A stretch of DNA of 64,000 nt from Roseococcus pinisoli (GCF_018413645.1 NZ_JAHCDA010000005.1:1-64000); one strand, 5' to 3'. Shown: positions 1 to 8,356, counted from the first letter of the stretch. Notes: generated from the sequence alone by a model not told the origin. A program made the numbers and translations.

Positions 1-89
1 AACGTCAACTCCCTGCCGGGCGACCGCAAGCCGGCTCTAGGTTTTCAAGGGCGATCACGCCTGCGAAACACCAGATCGGGAGGATCTCG

Positions 90-656
90 ATGAACCGCCG
101 CCTCTTCCTAACGCTGCCACTAACACTCGCCCTCCCCGCGATCGCAAGGGGGCAAAACATAAATACCGACGAGGTCATCACGCTCAACGGCGTGATCGAG
201 ACAGTGGATCCCAATACGCGGGAGGTGCTGATACGCGGCCAGTCCGGCGCCCAGTCCGGCGTGTTGGTGACCGTGGTCGCCGGACACGCCGTGCAGCGCC
301 TCGACCAGCTCCGCCCCGGCGACCGCGTGACGGTGCGCTACTATCAGGCGCTGGCTGCCCAGGTAGTTCGCCGACGCGACGGATCAGCCGAACCGCCCTT
401 CGCGGGAATGAACATCGCACGTGAGGCAAATCGTCCCGGGGGCGAGGTCACCCGCGTGCACGCCGCCCGCGTCACCATCAGGGCAATCAATCGCGAGACA
501 AACGCGGTCACCTTCACCGGGCCGGGCAATCTCACCCGCACGGTCACCCCGCGGAACCCGGAAGTCCTGGAGTTCGTCCGGTCGCTGCGCGAAGGCGAAG
601 AGGTGGATATGGTCTACGAGGAAGCCCTGGCAATCTCGATTGAGCCCGCGCGCTGA
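90..656 (+). CDS. Secreted protein of unknown function with two related beta-rich repeats
   Basis: The 188-residue product starts with a signal peptide (MNRRLF, hydrophobic core, cleavage near ARG-Q21), so it should be exported. I do not recognise a named family. The mature part looks like a tandem duplication: residues 29-93 (GVIETVDPNTREVLIRG, then LRPGDRVTVRYYQALAAQV) and residues 126-184 (VTIRAINRETNAVTFTG, then LREGEEVDMVYEEALAISI) share the same order of short strands and a [LR]xxGxxVxxxYxxALA core. This suggests two small beta-barrel (OB-like) units. The start is supported by a good GGGAGGAT ribosome site six bases upstream. It stands alone, with an IS remnant downstream. Confidence 0.72.
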   Translation: MNRRLFLTLPLTLALPAIARGQNINTDEVITLNGVIETVDPNTREVLIRGQSGAQSGVLVTVVAGHAVQRLDQLRPGDRVTVRYYQALAAQVVRRRDGSAEPPFAGMNIAREANRPGGEVTRVHAARVTIRAINRETNAVTFTGPGNLTRTVTPRNPEVLEFVRSLREGEEVDMVYEEALAISIEPAR

Positions 657-770
657 GGCACGACCCGTCTGTCCCAGGCCGGTAGAATGGCAGCCAGCGT
701 GCGATGCTGACCGCGCCCGACCCTGCACTAGCCGGGTAGGTATTGAGTTCGCGCATCGATGATGTCGCAC

Positions 771-786
771 TTGACCGTTTGAGAAT
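771..786 (+). repeat. Left terminal inverted repeat of the IS remnant
   Basis: TTGACCGTTTGAGAAT pairs with the reverse complement of the right end (TTGACTGTTTGAGGAT) with two mismatches. Confidence 0.65.
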
Positions 787-791
787 GGGTT

Positions 792-845
792 GGCGCGGCT
801 CGATTGTGATGATTCAAGCTCGGGATGTGACCCGAGAGCCGCGCC
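792..845. repeat. Nested inverted repeat inside the IS remnant
   Basis: Outer arms GGCGCGGCTC (792-801) and GAGCCGCGCC (836-845) are perfectly complementary. Inner arms CTCGGG (819-824) and CCCGAG (831-836) form a second stem inside. It spans the presumed transposase start at 809, so it could act as an IS-end structure or an mRNA hairpin limiting transposase translation. That role is inference. Confidence 0.5.
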
Positions 846-1206
846 GCCAAATGGCCGAGATTGCCCGCAAGATAAAGCGCGACCCGTCTGACCTGACGGA
901 GGAGTGGGCGCAGGTCGCGCCGCTGATGCCCGAGCCGACCAGACGGCGCAGGAAACCATCGGTAGACCAGCGCGAGATGCTGAAGGCGGTCCGCTACCTG
1001 GCGTGCCCAGTCGTGGTTCTGCTTCGTGCGGCGCCTGCTGTTCCGCACCATCCATGACGTGGCGCTGGGTGGTGGAGCGGGTTTTCGGCTGGATGATCCG
1101 CTGGTACAGCCTGGTTCGAGACTACGAGCAACGCCTCGACGCCGCCGAGGCCTTGATCCATCTCGCGACGGGCGCCCTTCTCCTACGAAGGATCGTCCCT
1201 CCCTGA
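809..1206 (+). pseudogene. Transposase fragment, IS5 family (frameshifted, internally deleted)
   Basis: Codons from 809 read MIQARDVTREPRRQMAEI and then DLTEEWAQVAPLMPEP...REMLKAVRYLA, the N-terminal domain typical of IS5-type transposases. A short stretch in another frame (from about 1020) reads FVRRLLFRTIHDVAL, and a third frame reads WRWVVERVFGWMIRWYSLVRDYEQRLDAAEALIHLATGALLLRR, the conserved C-terminal DDE region ending at 1206. At least two frame changes and the loss of the central DDE part show that the gene is dead. Confidence 0.75.
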
Positions 1207-1222
1207 ATCCTCAAACAGTCAA
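1207..1222 (-). repeat. Right terminal inverted repeat of the IS remnant
   Basis: ATCCTCAAACAGTCAA is complementary to the left end at 771-786 except at two positions, and it begins right after the transposase stop region. Confidence 0.65.
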
Positions 1223-1294
1223 CTAGCGCCGCAGCCTGGGGCGACGGTCTGGAGAAATTGCATCGGGTATCTGAGTGCGTGTTTGCAGCGCGGC

Positions 1295-2413
1295 TCAAGG
1301 TGGCGCGGGAGGAATGCCTTCCCGTAAGGGCATGTTCGGATCCGCTTCCGAAACCCAAAGCATAAAGATCTGATAGCCGAGCGCGAACAGCGTGGCACCG
1401 ACGAACATCCCAAGGATTCCCCCGCTCGCCATTCCGCCGAGCGCGCCCAGCAGGATGATCGGCATCGGCGCGTCCACGCCACGGCCAAGGAGCATGGGCT
1501 TGAGGACGTTGTCCGCCATTCCCGCGACCAGAAGCAGCACTGTATAGGCAATCGCCAGCGTGCTGCTGTACTCGCCTCTCGACCAGATCCAGGCGATTGC
1601 TGGCAACGAAACGACCAGTGCGGGAACCTGGGCGATACCGAGGATCAGCACAATCAACGCCAGCACGCCAGGGAGTGGCACCCCGGCCACGATCAGGCAA
1701 AGGCCGATCAGCAAGGCCTGGATGAAAGCCACGCCGACGACGCCCAGGGCGACCGCCCGGACGGTCGCGGTCGAAAGCTTGGTCAGGGCCGAGCCGCGGG
1801 CGTCGCCAGCAATCCGCCTGAAGATCGCGTTGATGCTGCGGCTGCCGGCATGGCCAAAGGCCATGATGATGCCGGCGATGATGAATGAGATCGGGAACTT
1901 CAACATCTCGCCGCCCAGGCCCGCGACAACGCCGAGCGCGCCTCTCGCGAGTTCGCCGATCTTGGGTTGCATATTGTGCACCAACGCCGGGAGGTCCGAA
2001 TGGGCCTGCGACCAGAACGCGTAGGCCTGGGTGCCGATCAGCGGCCAGTTCCTCACGGCTTCACGGGGAGGCGGGATCACGATGGTGTTGGTCTGCAGGC
2101 CAGTGATAAAGCTGTGCACGGAGTCGCCGATGGACATCACCAGGATGGCCGTCGGGGCCGCGATCAGGGCGATAACGAGGAGGACCAGCAGAATCGCGGC
2201 CAGCCCTTGTCTTCCGCCCAGCCTCGAGGCGATGGATTGATGCAGTGGGAACAGCGTCACTGCCAGGATCAGGGCCCAGGCCATCATGGTCAGGAATGGC
2301 GCAAATATCCGATAGCAAAGCATCACCATGGCCAGGACCAGGGCCGCGCGGATCAGGACATCCAGAAAGATCGATGCAAGGCGCCGCGCGATTTCGGGAT
2401 CAATCGGATTCAT
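1295..2413 (-). CDS. AI-2E family (PF01594-type) integral membrane transporter
   Basis: A 372-residue polytopic membrane protein. N-terminal hydrophobic helices (about residues 15-75) are followed by a soluble stretch with the amphipathic region typical of this family. Four or more C-terminal helices follow, including the conserved PLPGVLALIVLILGIAQVPAL and GRGVDAPMPIILLGALGGMASGGILGMFVGATLFALGY segments. Family members are putative permeases or exporters; the name comes from E. coli TqsA (autoinducer-2), but most have no known substrate. I chose the ATG at 2413 because GAGGAAA lies eight bases upstream; the ATG 42 bases further upstream lacks such a site. It is a single-gene unit with no informative neighbours. 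Confidence 0.85.
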   Translation of the reverse strand: MNPIDPEIARRLASIFLDVLIRAALVLAMVMLCYRIFAPFLTMMAWALILAVTLFPLHQSIASRLGGRQGLAAILLVLLVIALIAAPTAILVMSIGDSVHSFITGLQTNTIVIPPPREAVRNWPLIGTQAYAFWSQAHSDLPALVHNMQPKIGELARGALGVVAGLGGEMLKFPISFIIAGIIMAFGHAGSRSINAIFRRIAGDARGSALTKLSTATVRAVALGVVGVAFIQALLIGLCLIVAGVPLPGVLALIVLILGIAQVPALVVSLPAIAWIWSRGEYSSTLAIAYTVLLLVAGMADNVLKPMLLGRGVDAPMPIILLGALGGMASGGILGMFVGATLFALGYQIFMLWVSEADPNMPLREGIPPAPP

Positions 2414-2864
2414 GGGGATTTCCTCACGTCTGGCAGAGCATTCTTCAGCTCGCACGAAGCGCGGTCACATCGCCCAATTGTCGCCGATCTCTACGCCGCG
2501 CCGGATTTCCGTGTAATCTCCATGTCGAACATCGCATTCCGACTTCGTAACGTCCAGGCATGTTTTTGCCCTATCCGGGCTGCCGGCCGATCAGCAAAGC
2601 TTGGCTTTGAACATCCATGGAGGACGAAAAGGACATGGACCGCCCGGAAGCTACAACGGACACCGAGAACCGTGGCTACGTGAGGCCGGCGGCGTCGCGT
2701 CAATCGGTTTCCGACACGCCCGGCTTCTCCTCCACGCTCCGCAGCTTGGCTGCTTCTGCCGCTGCAACGGGTCTTTGAACAAATCGGCCCTCTCCGGGTG
2801 AGGCGGGTCAAATACACGCAGGCAACCGCGCCCCCAGCACCCAGGCCATAGCTTCGACGGTCAG
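2414..2864. other. Non-coding stretch between two leftward membrane-protein genes
   Basis: No gene is recognised apart from a 53-codon rightward ORF (2617-2778) that I list separately with low confidence. The part next to 2413 must hold the AI-2E gene promoter, but I see no clear -35/-10 pair or terminator. Confidence 0.4.
2617..2778 (+). CDS. Possible small ORF (53 residues), hypothetical
   Basis: ATG at 2617 opens a 53-codon frame beginning MEDEKDMDRPEATTDTENRG, acidic at first and Ala/Ser-rich at the end. There is no convincing ribosome site, codon use is less G+C-biased at third positions than the neighbouring genes, and I recognise no homologue. It may be chance; it is recorded because it is the only sizeable frame in this gap. 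Confidence 0.2.
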   Translation: MEDEKDMDRPEATTDTENRGYVRPAASRQSVSDTPGFSSTLRSLAASAAATGL

Positions 2865-3656
2865 TTAGCGGCTCATATCGGCCAAGGCCGCCCGCATCGC
2901 CGCACTGCGGATACCGAATATCCCGCCATAGGGCATGTTGAGATCGACGATCACGAACATGACGCTCGCGATCGAGACCACGCCGATGGCCAGAACGATT
3001 GCACTGAGCCGTCGCTGTGGAATCTGCAAACCGAAGCTGAGGAAGACCAGCACCAGCCAAAAGCTGATGATGCCGACGAATAGTCCCCCTGACGGCGCTT
3101 GCGCGTCTTCGATCACCGCCCAGCGGTTTTCCAGCATCTTGCCATAGTCCTCCCGGCAGCGATGGGCCGTATTGGCCAGCGCGGCGCCGGAGGGGTCGGC
3201 GGCGTTGAGGGCCAGGCCGATCTCATTGAGCAGGCCGGACAGGGTGGGGTCCTCTCCGCGAATGGCCATGTGGCGGACATCCGGCATTCCGCTGAAGACC
3301 GGCGCCGGTTCGGAGGGCCAGGTGCTGCCGATCACGGCTGCCGTGTACTGGCGCAGCTTGAGCCGCGTCTCATCGAACGAGGGCCCCAGATTCCGCACGC
3401 ATTGGTCCAGGCGCGCGAGTTGCGCGGCATAGAGCGAGCGGTTTCGGTTGGCTGAATCGAAGGCCGACCGTGTCGTGGACAGTTGGAGGCTGAGAACCAG
3501 GGCCGCGAATGTCACGAGAAGTCCGGTCACGAGCCGCACCGCATCCATGTTCTCCTGGGAGATATGCTCTCGCGGCAGGCGAATGCGCAGCACGACGCCG
3601 CAAAGCGCGCTCATGCAGAACAGGATGAGAAAGCCGAAGCCGTAGACGATCTCCAT
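2865..3656 (-). CDS. DUF4239 (bestrophin-like) membrane protein
   Basis: A 263-residue protein starting MEIVYGFGFLILFC. Two N-terminal membrane helices (about 4-25 and 43-65) are followed by the family's typical LVLSLQLSTTRSAFDSANRN motif. A roughly 100-residue cytoplasmic region comes next, then two C-terminal helices (about 185-205 and 213-235). This topology matches DUF4239 proteins, which are distantly related to bestrophin-like channels; their function is not established. The annotated start (ATG at 3656, after GGGGGCGGACGTGTG) is preferred to an upstream in-frame ATG whose translation is arginine/histidine-rich and looks non-coding. Confidence 0.7.
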   Translation of the reverse strand: MEIVYGFGFLILFCMSALCGVVLRIRLPREHISQENMDAVRLVTGLLVTFAALVLSLQLSTTRSAFDSANRNRSLYAAQLARLDQCVRNLGPSFDETRLKLRQYTAAVIGSTWPSEPAPVFSGMPDVRHMAIRGEDPTLSGLLNEIGLALNAADPSGAALANTAHRCREDYGKMLENRWAVIEDAQAPSGGLFVGIISFWLVLVFLSFGLQIPQRRLSAIVLAIGVVSIASVMFVIVDLNMPYGGIFGIRSAAMRAALADMSR

Positions 3657-4222
3657 CACACGTCCGCCCCCACTGCTGTCAGCCGCAGGCCGATGCCGGC
3701 GCCGATGCGCTTCGGCTCCAGGGATATTTACCTGATTCACCCGACCATCGCAGCGATGGTGATGATGGCGGAAAAGCCGGCGAACGAACCTTGGGAGGCG
3801 TCGGGAGCGGCAGCACCCGCCGCAAAGGGCAACAGCCCCTGCCCTAGGCACCACCATCGCAGCAACGGCGCGCAGGCCGCCTCGCTTATCCCCCGATTTG
3901 AAGGGCCATCCCGCGCCGGAACATTATTATCAAATTTCGATGTTAAATTTGAAAAACACTGTTTATTGTTGTTGATAGTGAACCCTGTCCCACATCCTCC
4001 CCACCACCGATCAGCGGCGTACTTCGCGGTGCCGGGTCGCTGTTGTCCGTCCCAGGCGGGTTTCGCCAGCCTCCTTCCGTGACCGGCGACGGGTCTTGCC
4101 GTTCCCCGCGACCTTTCCGGCAGGCAGCGCAGGACCATCCCCGATGCCGCGACGCCGCGGCCGTCTTTCCCCGCCTTCTGAGCTCACCGCAAAACCCGAA
4201 CGCGTCAGCTGAAAGACCGACC
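3657..4222. other. Divergent non-coding region with an AT-rich island
   Basis: This gap separates the leftward DUF4239 gene from the rightward esterase. Most of it is G+C-rich, with frames on both strands that look like chance. Between about 3920 and 3985 it turns sharply AT-rich and contains a perfect 8-bp-arm inverted repeat (listed separately), which is where I expect the promoters. Confidence 0.5.
3930..3952. promoter_or_regulatory. Palindromic operator candidate, TCAAATTT-N7-AAATTTGA
   Basis: A perfect 8-bp inverted repeat with a 7-bp spacer in an AT-rich patch about 270 bp upstream of the esterase. The arm length and spacing suit a dimeric transcription factor. No regulator gene is adjacent, so the cognate protein is unknown. 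Confidence 0.4.
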
Positions 4223-5872
4223 ATGCCTCGATCCAAATCTTCCGTCCTGTCCGCATTGGGCCGGCGTCCCCTGCTCGGCGGCAGCCTGGCGATGCCCTGG
4301 CTTGCCCTTGGCGCGTCCGCTCAGACGCAGCCCGGCCCCAGCCCCGTCGTGGAAACCACCTCGGGCCGCCTGCGGGGCGTGGCTGTGGGCGGCGTGTCCA
4401 GCTTCAAGGGCGTCCCCTATGGGGACACCACCGCAGGCGCCAACCGCTTTCGTCCACCCCAACCTGCGCCGCGCTGGGCCGGCGTCCGGGAGGCGACGGC
4501 CTTCGGTCCCAATGCCCCGCAGATCTGGGCCGAGGGCCCCACTGAGTTCGCCTGGTACTGGGCCAATCTGCCGCAGAGCGAGGATACCCTGACGCTCTCG
4601 CTCTACACGCCCGGCACGGACCAGGGCCGCCGGCCGGTGCTGCTCTGGCTGCATGGCGGCGGCTTCTCCATCGGAACCGGCTCATCCCCGGGCTTCGACG
4701 GCTCCCATCTCGCCCGGACGCAGGACGTCGTGGTCGTGTCGATCAACAACCGGCTGAACTTGTTCGGCTCCTTCTTCACGGGCGAGCATCAGGACCAGCT
4801 GTCGCCGGAATCCGGCAACCTGCAGGTGCTGGATCAGATCGCGGCGCTGCGCTGGGTGCGCGACAACATCGCGGCCTTCGGCGGCGACCCGAACAATGTC
4901 ACGATCTTCGGCCAATCCGGCGGCGCGGCGAAGGTGGCGGCGCTGCTCGCGGCTCCGGCCGCTTCCGGGCTGATCCACCGCGCGGTGATCCAGAGCGCTT
5001 CCGGCGCCTGGCGCCTTGCTCCGCCCGAGGTCGCGGCGCGCTCCGCCCATGCTGTGTTGCGTGAATTCGGCCTGACGGCGCGCGAGGCTGGCCGGCTGCG
5101 CGAGGCACCGGTCGATCGCCTCCTTGCCGCCCTGGCCAAGGTCGGCGCCGCGGAGTTCCGGCCCGTGCTCGACGGCCAGGTCTTCCCGCATCATCCCTAC
5201 GATCCGGTGGCCGCGGCCAGCGCGCGCGGCATCCCGCTGCTGATCGGCTGGACCGCCACGGAGGCGACCTTCTTCCTCGCCGGCGATCCCGGCAATTTCA
5301 ACCTGGACGCCGCCCGCGCGCGGGCCCGCATCCAGCGCTTCCTGCGTCTCGACGACGCGGAGACGAGCCGCGTGATCGAGGGCTACCGGCAGCTCCACCC
5401 GGATGCCACGCCGAGCGAGCTCCTGATCCAGGTCACGAGCGACCACTTCTATCGCCTGCCCACTTCGCTGATCGCGGGTCGCCAGGCGGCGGCGAGCAAC
5501 GCCCCGGTCTACGCTTACGAGTTCAACTGGGTGTCCCCCGCCCGGCAAAGGGCGCTGGCGTCCCCGCACACTTCCGAAATGCCGTTCATCTTCGGGACGC
5601 TCGACGCGGCGGCCGCACTGGTGGCGGGCGATCCTGCAGCGCCGCAGGTCCGTGATCGCCTGGGCGAGATCTGGGGCAGCTTCGCCCGATCCGGCCGTCC
5701 CGCCAGCCAGGCGGTCGGCGACTGGCAGCCCTATACGGAGGCCGATCGCGTCACGGCGCTGCTCGGTGGCGACTGGCGCACGGTCAAGGACACGCTCGCC
5801 GGGCCGCGGCAGTTGATCGGACGGCTCAAGCCCTACGAATACAGTGATCCCGTCACCTTCGTGCGGGACTGA
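4223..5872 (+). CDS. Carboxylesterase type B (alpha/beta hydrolase), exported
   Basis: A 549-residue enzyme with a leader (RRPLLGGSLAMPWLALGASAQ), so probably periplasmic. It hydrolyses carboxylic esters; the natural substrate is unknown. Catalytic features are visible: oxyanion hole HGGG (144-147), nucleophile S232 in GQSGG, acid E347 in GWTATEATFF and H449 in SPHTSEMPFIFG. The elbow has Q where most type B esterases have GESAG. I start at ATG 4223 because the leader follows directly; an upstream in-frame start at 4043 gives an unlikely basic extension. The gene is monocistronic and ends at a long hairpin. Confidence 0.88.
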   Translation: MPRSKSSVLSALGRRPLLGGSLAMPWLALGASAQTQPGPSPVVETTSGRLRGVAVGGVSSFKGVPYGDTTAGANRFRPPQPAPRWAGVREATAFGPNAPQIWAEGPTEFAWYWANLPQSEDTLTLSLYTPGTDQGRRPVLLWLHGGGFSIGTGSSPGFDGSHLARTQDVVVVSINNRLNLFGSFFTGEHQDQLSPESGNLQVLDQIAALRWVRDNIAAFGGDPNNVTIFGQSGGAAKVAALLAAPAASGLIHRAVIQSASGAWRLAPPEVAARSAHAVLREFGLTAREAGRLREAPVDRLLAALAKVGAAEFRPVLDGQVFPHHPYDPVAAASARGIPLLIGWTATEATFFLAGDPGNFNLDAARARARIQRFLRLDDAETSRVIEGYRQLHPDATPSELLIQVTSDHFYRLPTSLIAGRQAAASNAPVYAYEFNWVSPARQRALASPHTSEMPFIFGTLDAAAALVAGDPAAPQVRDRLGEIWGSFARSGRPASQAVGDWQPYTEADRVTALLGGDWRTVKDTLAGPRQLIGRLKPYEYSDPVTFVRD

Positions 5873-5891
5873 GGCGAGGAAGCGAGGCGGC

Positions 5892-5931
5892 GCCCGCGGT
5901 GGACCGGCGTTGAAGCCGGTCCGCCGCGGGC
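5892..5931. terminator. Hairpin between convergent esterase and pfkB
   Basis: Two stacked perfect stems, GCCCGCGG/CCGCGGGC and GGACCGGC/GCCGGTCC, are separated by one T-G mismatch and close on the loop GTTGAA. The 17-bp stem lies between two convergent stops and should serve both strands; no long T tract is present. Confidence 0.75.
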
Positions 5932-5937
5932 CTGCGC

Positions 5938-6873
5938 TCAGCTCTGCTCGGCCAGCATCTCCGACCGAAGCCGCTCGACATCGGCGCGACGGCTGAGCTC
6001 CGTCCCCAGCGTCAGGACCGCGGCCGCGCCCGCGGCCATGCCCCAGACGAAGGCGTCCCGCGCGCTCTCCCCCTCACTGAAGGCCCATGTCATCGCGGCG
6101 ATGAAGCTGTCGCCCGCCCCCACCGCGCTGACGGCGGTGACGGGCAGCGCCGCGTGGCGGAGAACCTCGCCGTCGCTCGCCAGCAGCGCGCCGTCACGCC
6201 CCAGGGTCACGGCCAGATGCTCGACACGGCCGCTCTTCACGAACTCGGCCGCCGCCTCGGCGAGATCCTCCGGATTGCCGAGCCGGCGGCGCGTCAGCGC
6301 CTCGAACTCGCCCAGGCTCGGCTTGGCGAGAAAGACCCCGCCGGCGCGGATCGCCGCTTCGAGCGCGGGGCCGGAAGTGTCGAGCACGAAGCGCGCGCCC
6401 TTGCGCTGCGCGGCGGCGCCGACCTGCGCGTAGAAATCCACGGGCATGGTGCGGGCGAGGCTGCCGCTGGCGACGACGTAATCAGCATCGCAGGCCTCGA
6501 TCGCGGCGATCGCCGCGCGCCATTCGGCTTCCGTGACCTCCGGACCTTCGGGCACGAAGCGATATTCGCGGCCGCTGATCTCCTCATGGACCGTGAAGCT
6601 GATGCGCGTCTCCCCGCTGATCGGCAGGCGGCGATGCTGAATGCCCTTGGCCTCGACGAGGCTCTCGAGCACCGGCCCGATCGCGCCGCCGGAGAGATAG
6701 AAGGCCATGGCGTCGCCGCCCAGTTCCTGCACCACGCGGGCGACGTTGATGCCGCCACCGCCCGGATGGAGCCGCTCGCCATGGGTGCGCGTCTTGCGGA
6801 TCGGTCGGATCTCCTCCGCATTGGCCGCGATGTCGATGGTTGGATTGACGGTGAGCGTAACGATCCGCTTCAA
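5938..6873 (-). CDS. pfkB: 6-phosphofructokinase II (PfkB, ribokinase family)
   Basis: A 311-residue PfkB-family sugar kinase that phosphorylates fructose 6-phosphate (1-phosphofructokinase or tagatose kinase activity cannot be excluded). The N-terminus TLTVNPTIDIA, the substrate motif PGGGGINVARVVQELGG, the VASGSL and KPSLGEFEAL segments and the ATP/anion-hole motif VGAGDSF with catalytic D255 closely follow E. coli PfkB. The start is TTG at 6873, preceded by GGAGGA at optimal spacing. It is divergent from an alcohol dehydrogenase, with an Fnr/FixK-like box between them, so induction by low oxygen is plausible. Confidence 0.85.
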   Translation of the reverse strand: MKRIVTLTVNPTIDIAANAEEIRPIRKTRTHGERLHPGGGGINVARVVQELGGDAMAFYLSGGAIGPVLESLVEAKGIQHRRLPISGETRISFTVHEEISGREYRFVPEGPEVTEAEWRAAIAAIEACDADYVVASGSLARTMPVDFYAQVGAAAQRKGARFVLDTSGPALEAAIRAGGVFLAKPSLGEFEALTRRRLGNPEDLAEAAAEFVKSGRVEHLAVTLGRDGALLASDGEVLRHAALPVTAVSAVGAGDSFIAAMTWAFSEGESARDAFVWGMAAGAAAVLTLGTELSRRADVERLRSEMLAEQS

Positions 6874-7279
6874 GAAATCCTCCAGGAATGTTGGTTCTCA
6901 GACTACAGGAAATCGGGGAAGCACGGCTCCCACCTCGCACAACTCCAACGGTCCATCCGCTGTGTGGTTTTCACAGGAACACCGGTCACCCCTGGTCTGC
7001 GTCGCCCTGCCCCTGTTCGCCATGCTGCAAAATTCCACGAGATGCGTCTTCGAACCAGCTTGAAGCAGGCAAGCCATTCTTCCGGCTTCGTTCCGAAGGC
7101 TCCGCAGAAGAGCGTGCGGGCGTGGAAAACTAACCTGAAAGAAGAAAGGACGGGTTGATGCGCATCAACGCCCACGGGCGCCCGCAGGGATAGAACCGCG
7201 AGAGGCGTGGGACGCAAATCGGGCGAGCCTGTTTCGCATCTCTCCACGTCCCGCAAGAACCGAGAGGAAAAGGCATCCC
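6874..7279. other. Divergent promoter region of pfkB and the alcohol dehydrogenase
   Basis: No gene is supported here. It contains a perfect 16-bp palindrome of the Fnr/FixK type at 7154-7169 and a GGGCGCCC palindrome just after it. The dehydrogenase ribosome site (GAGAGGAAAAGG) is near the right edge and the pfkB site (GGAGGA) is at the left edge. Confidence 0.6.
7154..7169. promoter_or_regulatory. Fnr/FixK-type binding site (GTTGATGCGCATCAAC)
   Basis: The perfect palindrome contains TTGAT-N4-ATCAA, which equals the consensus for Fnr, FixK and related CRP/FNR-family regulators. Its centre is about 118 bp upstream of the dehydrogenase start and about 288 bp upstream of pfkB, so it most likely controls the dehydrogenase and perhaps both. 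Confidence 0.6.
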
Positions 7280-8356
7280 ATGGCACAGATGATGAAAGCT
7301 GCAATTTTCGTCGAGCCGGGCCGCATCGTGCTCGATGAGAAGCCCATTCCCGATATCGGGCCGCTCGACGCCCTCCTGCGCATCACGACGACGACGATCT
7401 GCGGCACCGACGTGCATATCCTGAAGGGTGAATATCCCGTGGCCCGCGGGCTGACGATCGGCCACGAACCCGTCGGCATCATCGAAAAGCTAGGCTCGGC
7501 GGTCGAGGGCTACAAGGAAGGCCAGCGCGTCATCGCCGGCGCGATCACGCCCAGCGGCCATAGCTATGCCTGCCTCTGCGGTTGCGCTTCGCAGGACGGC
7601 GCGGGCACGCGGCACGGCTTCAAGGCCACGGGCGGCTGGCGCTTCGGCAATACGATCGACGGCTCGCAGGCCGAATATCTCCGCGTGCCGGATGCCATGG
7701 TCAATCTCAGCCCGGTCCCCGAGGCGCTCACCGACGAGCAGGTGCTGATGTGCCCCGACATCATGTCGACGGGCTTCTCTGGGGCGGAAAGCGGCCGCGT
7801 CCGCATCGGCGATACGGTTGCCGTCTTCGCGCTCGGCCCGATCGGGCTATGCGCGGTGGCCGGCGCCAAGCTGATGGGCGCGACGACGATCATCGGCGTC
7901 GATACCGTTCCCGAGCGCCTGGCCATCGCGAAGTCGCTGGGCGCCAGCCATGTCGTCGACTTCAAGGCGGGCGATCCGGTCGAGAAGATCATGAACCTGA
8001 CCGATGGGCGCGGTGTCGACGTCGCGATCGAGGCGCTCGGCACGCAGGGCACCTTCGAAGCCGCGCTGAGGGTCCTGCGCCCCGGCGGCGCGCTGTCGAG
8101 CCTCGGCGTCTATTCGAGCGACCTCGTCATCCCGCTCGGCGCCTTCGCCGCCGGCCTCGGCGATCACAAGATCGTCACGACGCTGTGCCCGGGCGGCAAG
8201 GACCGCATGCGGCGCCTCATGGAGGTGATCGCGGCGGAGCGCATCGATCTGCGGCCGATGGTGACGCACCGCTTCCCGCTCGAGCGTATCGAGGAAGCCT
8301 ATGATCTCTTCGCCCATCAGCGTGACGGCGTGCTGAAGGTCGCGATCACGCCCTGA
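7280..8356 (+). CDS. Zinc-dependent alcohol dehydrogenase (MDR family)
   Basis: A 358-residue medium-chain dehydrogenase. It resembles the secondary-alcohol (isopropanol) dehydrogenases of the Clostridium beijerinckii type, which interconvert alcohols and aldehydes or ketones with NAD(P)H. Catalytic zinc ligands are C41 (TICGTD), H62-E63 (GHEP) and D160 (CPDIMSTGF). As in that subgroup, the four structural-zinc cysteines are lacking. The Rossmann motif is ALGPIGLCAVAGAKLMGA. C-terminal CPGGKDRMRRL and VTHRFPLERIEEAYDLF also match the subgroup. A strong ribosome site (GAGGAAAAGG) precedes the ATG. A T-tailed terminator follows. Exact substrate unknown. Confidence 0.85.
   Translation: MAQMMKAAIFVEPGRIVLDEKPIPDIGPLDALLRITTTTICGTDVHILKGEYPVARGLTIGHEPVGIIEKLGSAVEGYKEGQRVIAGAITPSGHSYACLCGCASQDGAGTRHGFKATGGWRFGNTIDGSQAEYLRVPDAMVNLSPVPEALTDEQVLMCPDIMSTGFSGAESGRVRIGDTVAVFALGPIGLCAVAGAKLMGATTIIGVDTVPERLAIAKSLGASHVVDFKAGDPVEKIMNLTDGRGVDVAIEALGTQGTFEAALRVLRPGGALSSLGVYSSDLVIPLGAFAAGLGDHKIVTTLCPGGKDRMRRLMEVIAAERIDLRPMVTHRFPLERIEEAYDLFAHQRDGVLKVAITP

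Larger units (their letters stand above)
771..1222 (+). mobile_element. Decayed IS5-family insertion sequence remnant
   Basis: The element is bounded by imperfect terminal inverted repeats (771-786 and 1207-1222; 14 of 16 positions match) and contains N- and C-terminal pieces of an IS5-type transposase. It is about 450 bp, roughly half the usual length of this IS family, because the central catalytic part is deleted. CTAG follows the right end; no matching target duplication is visible on the left. Confidence 0.7.
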
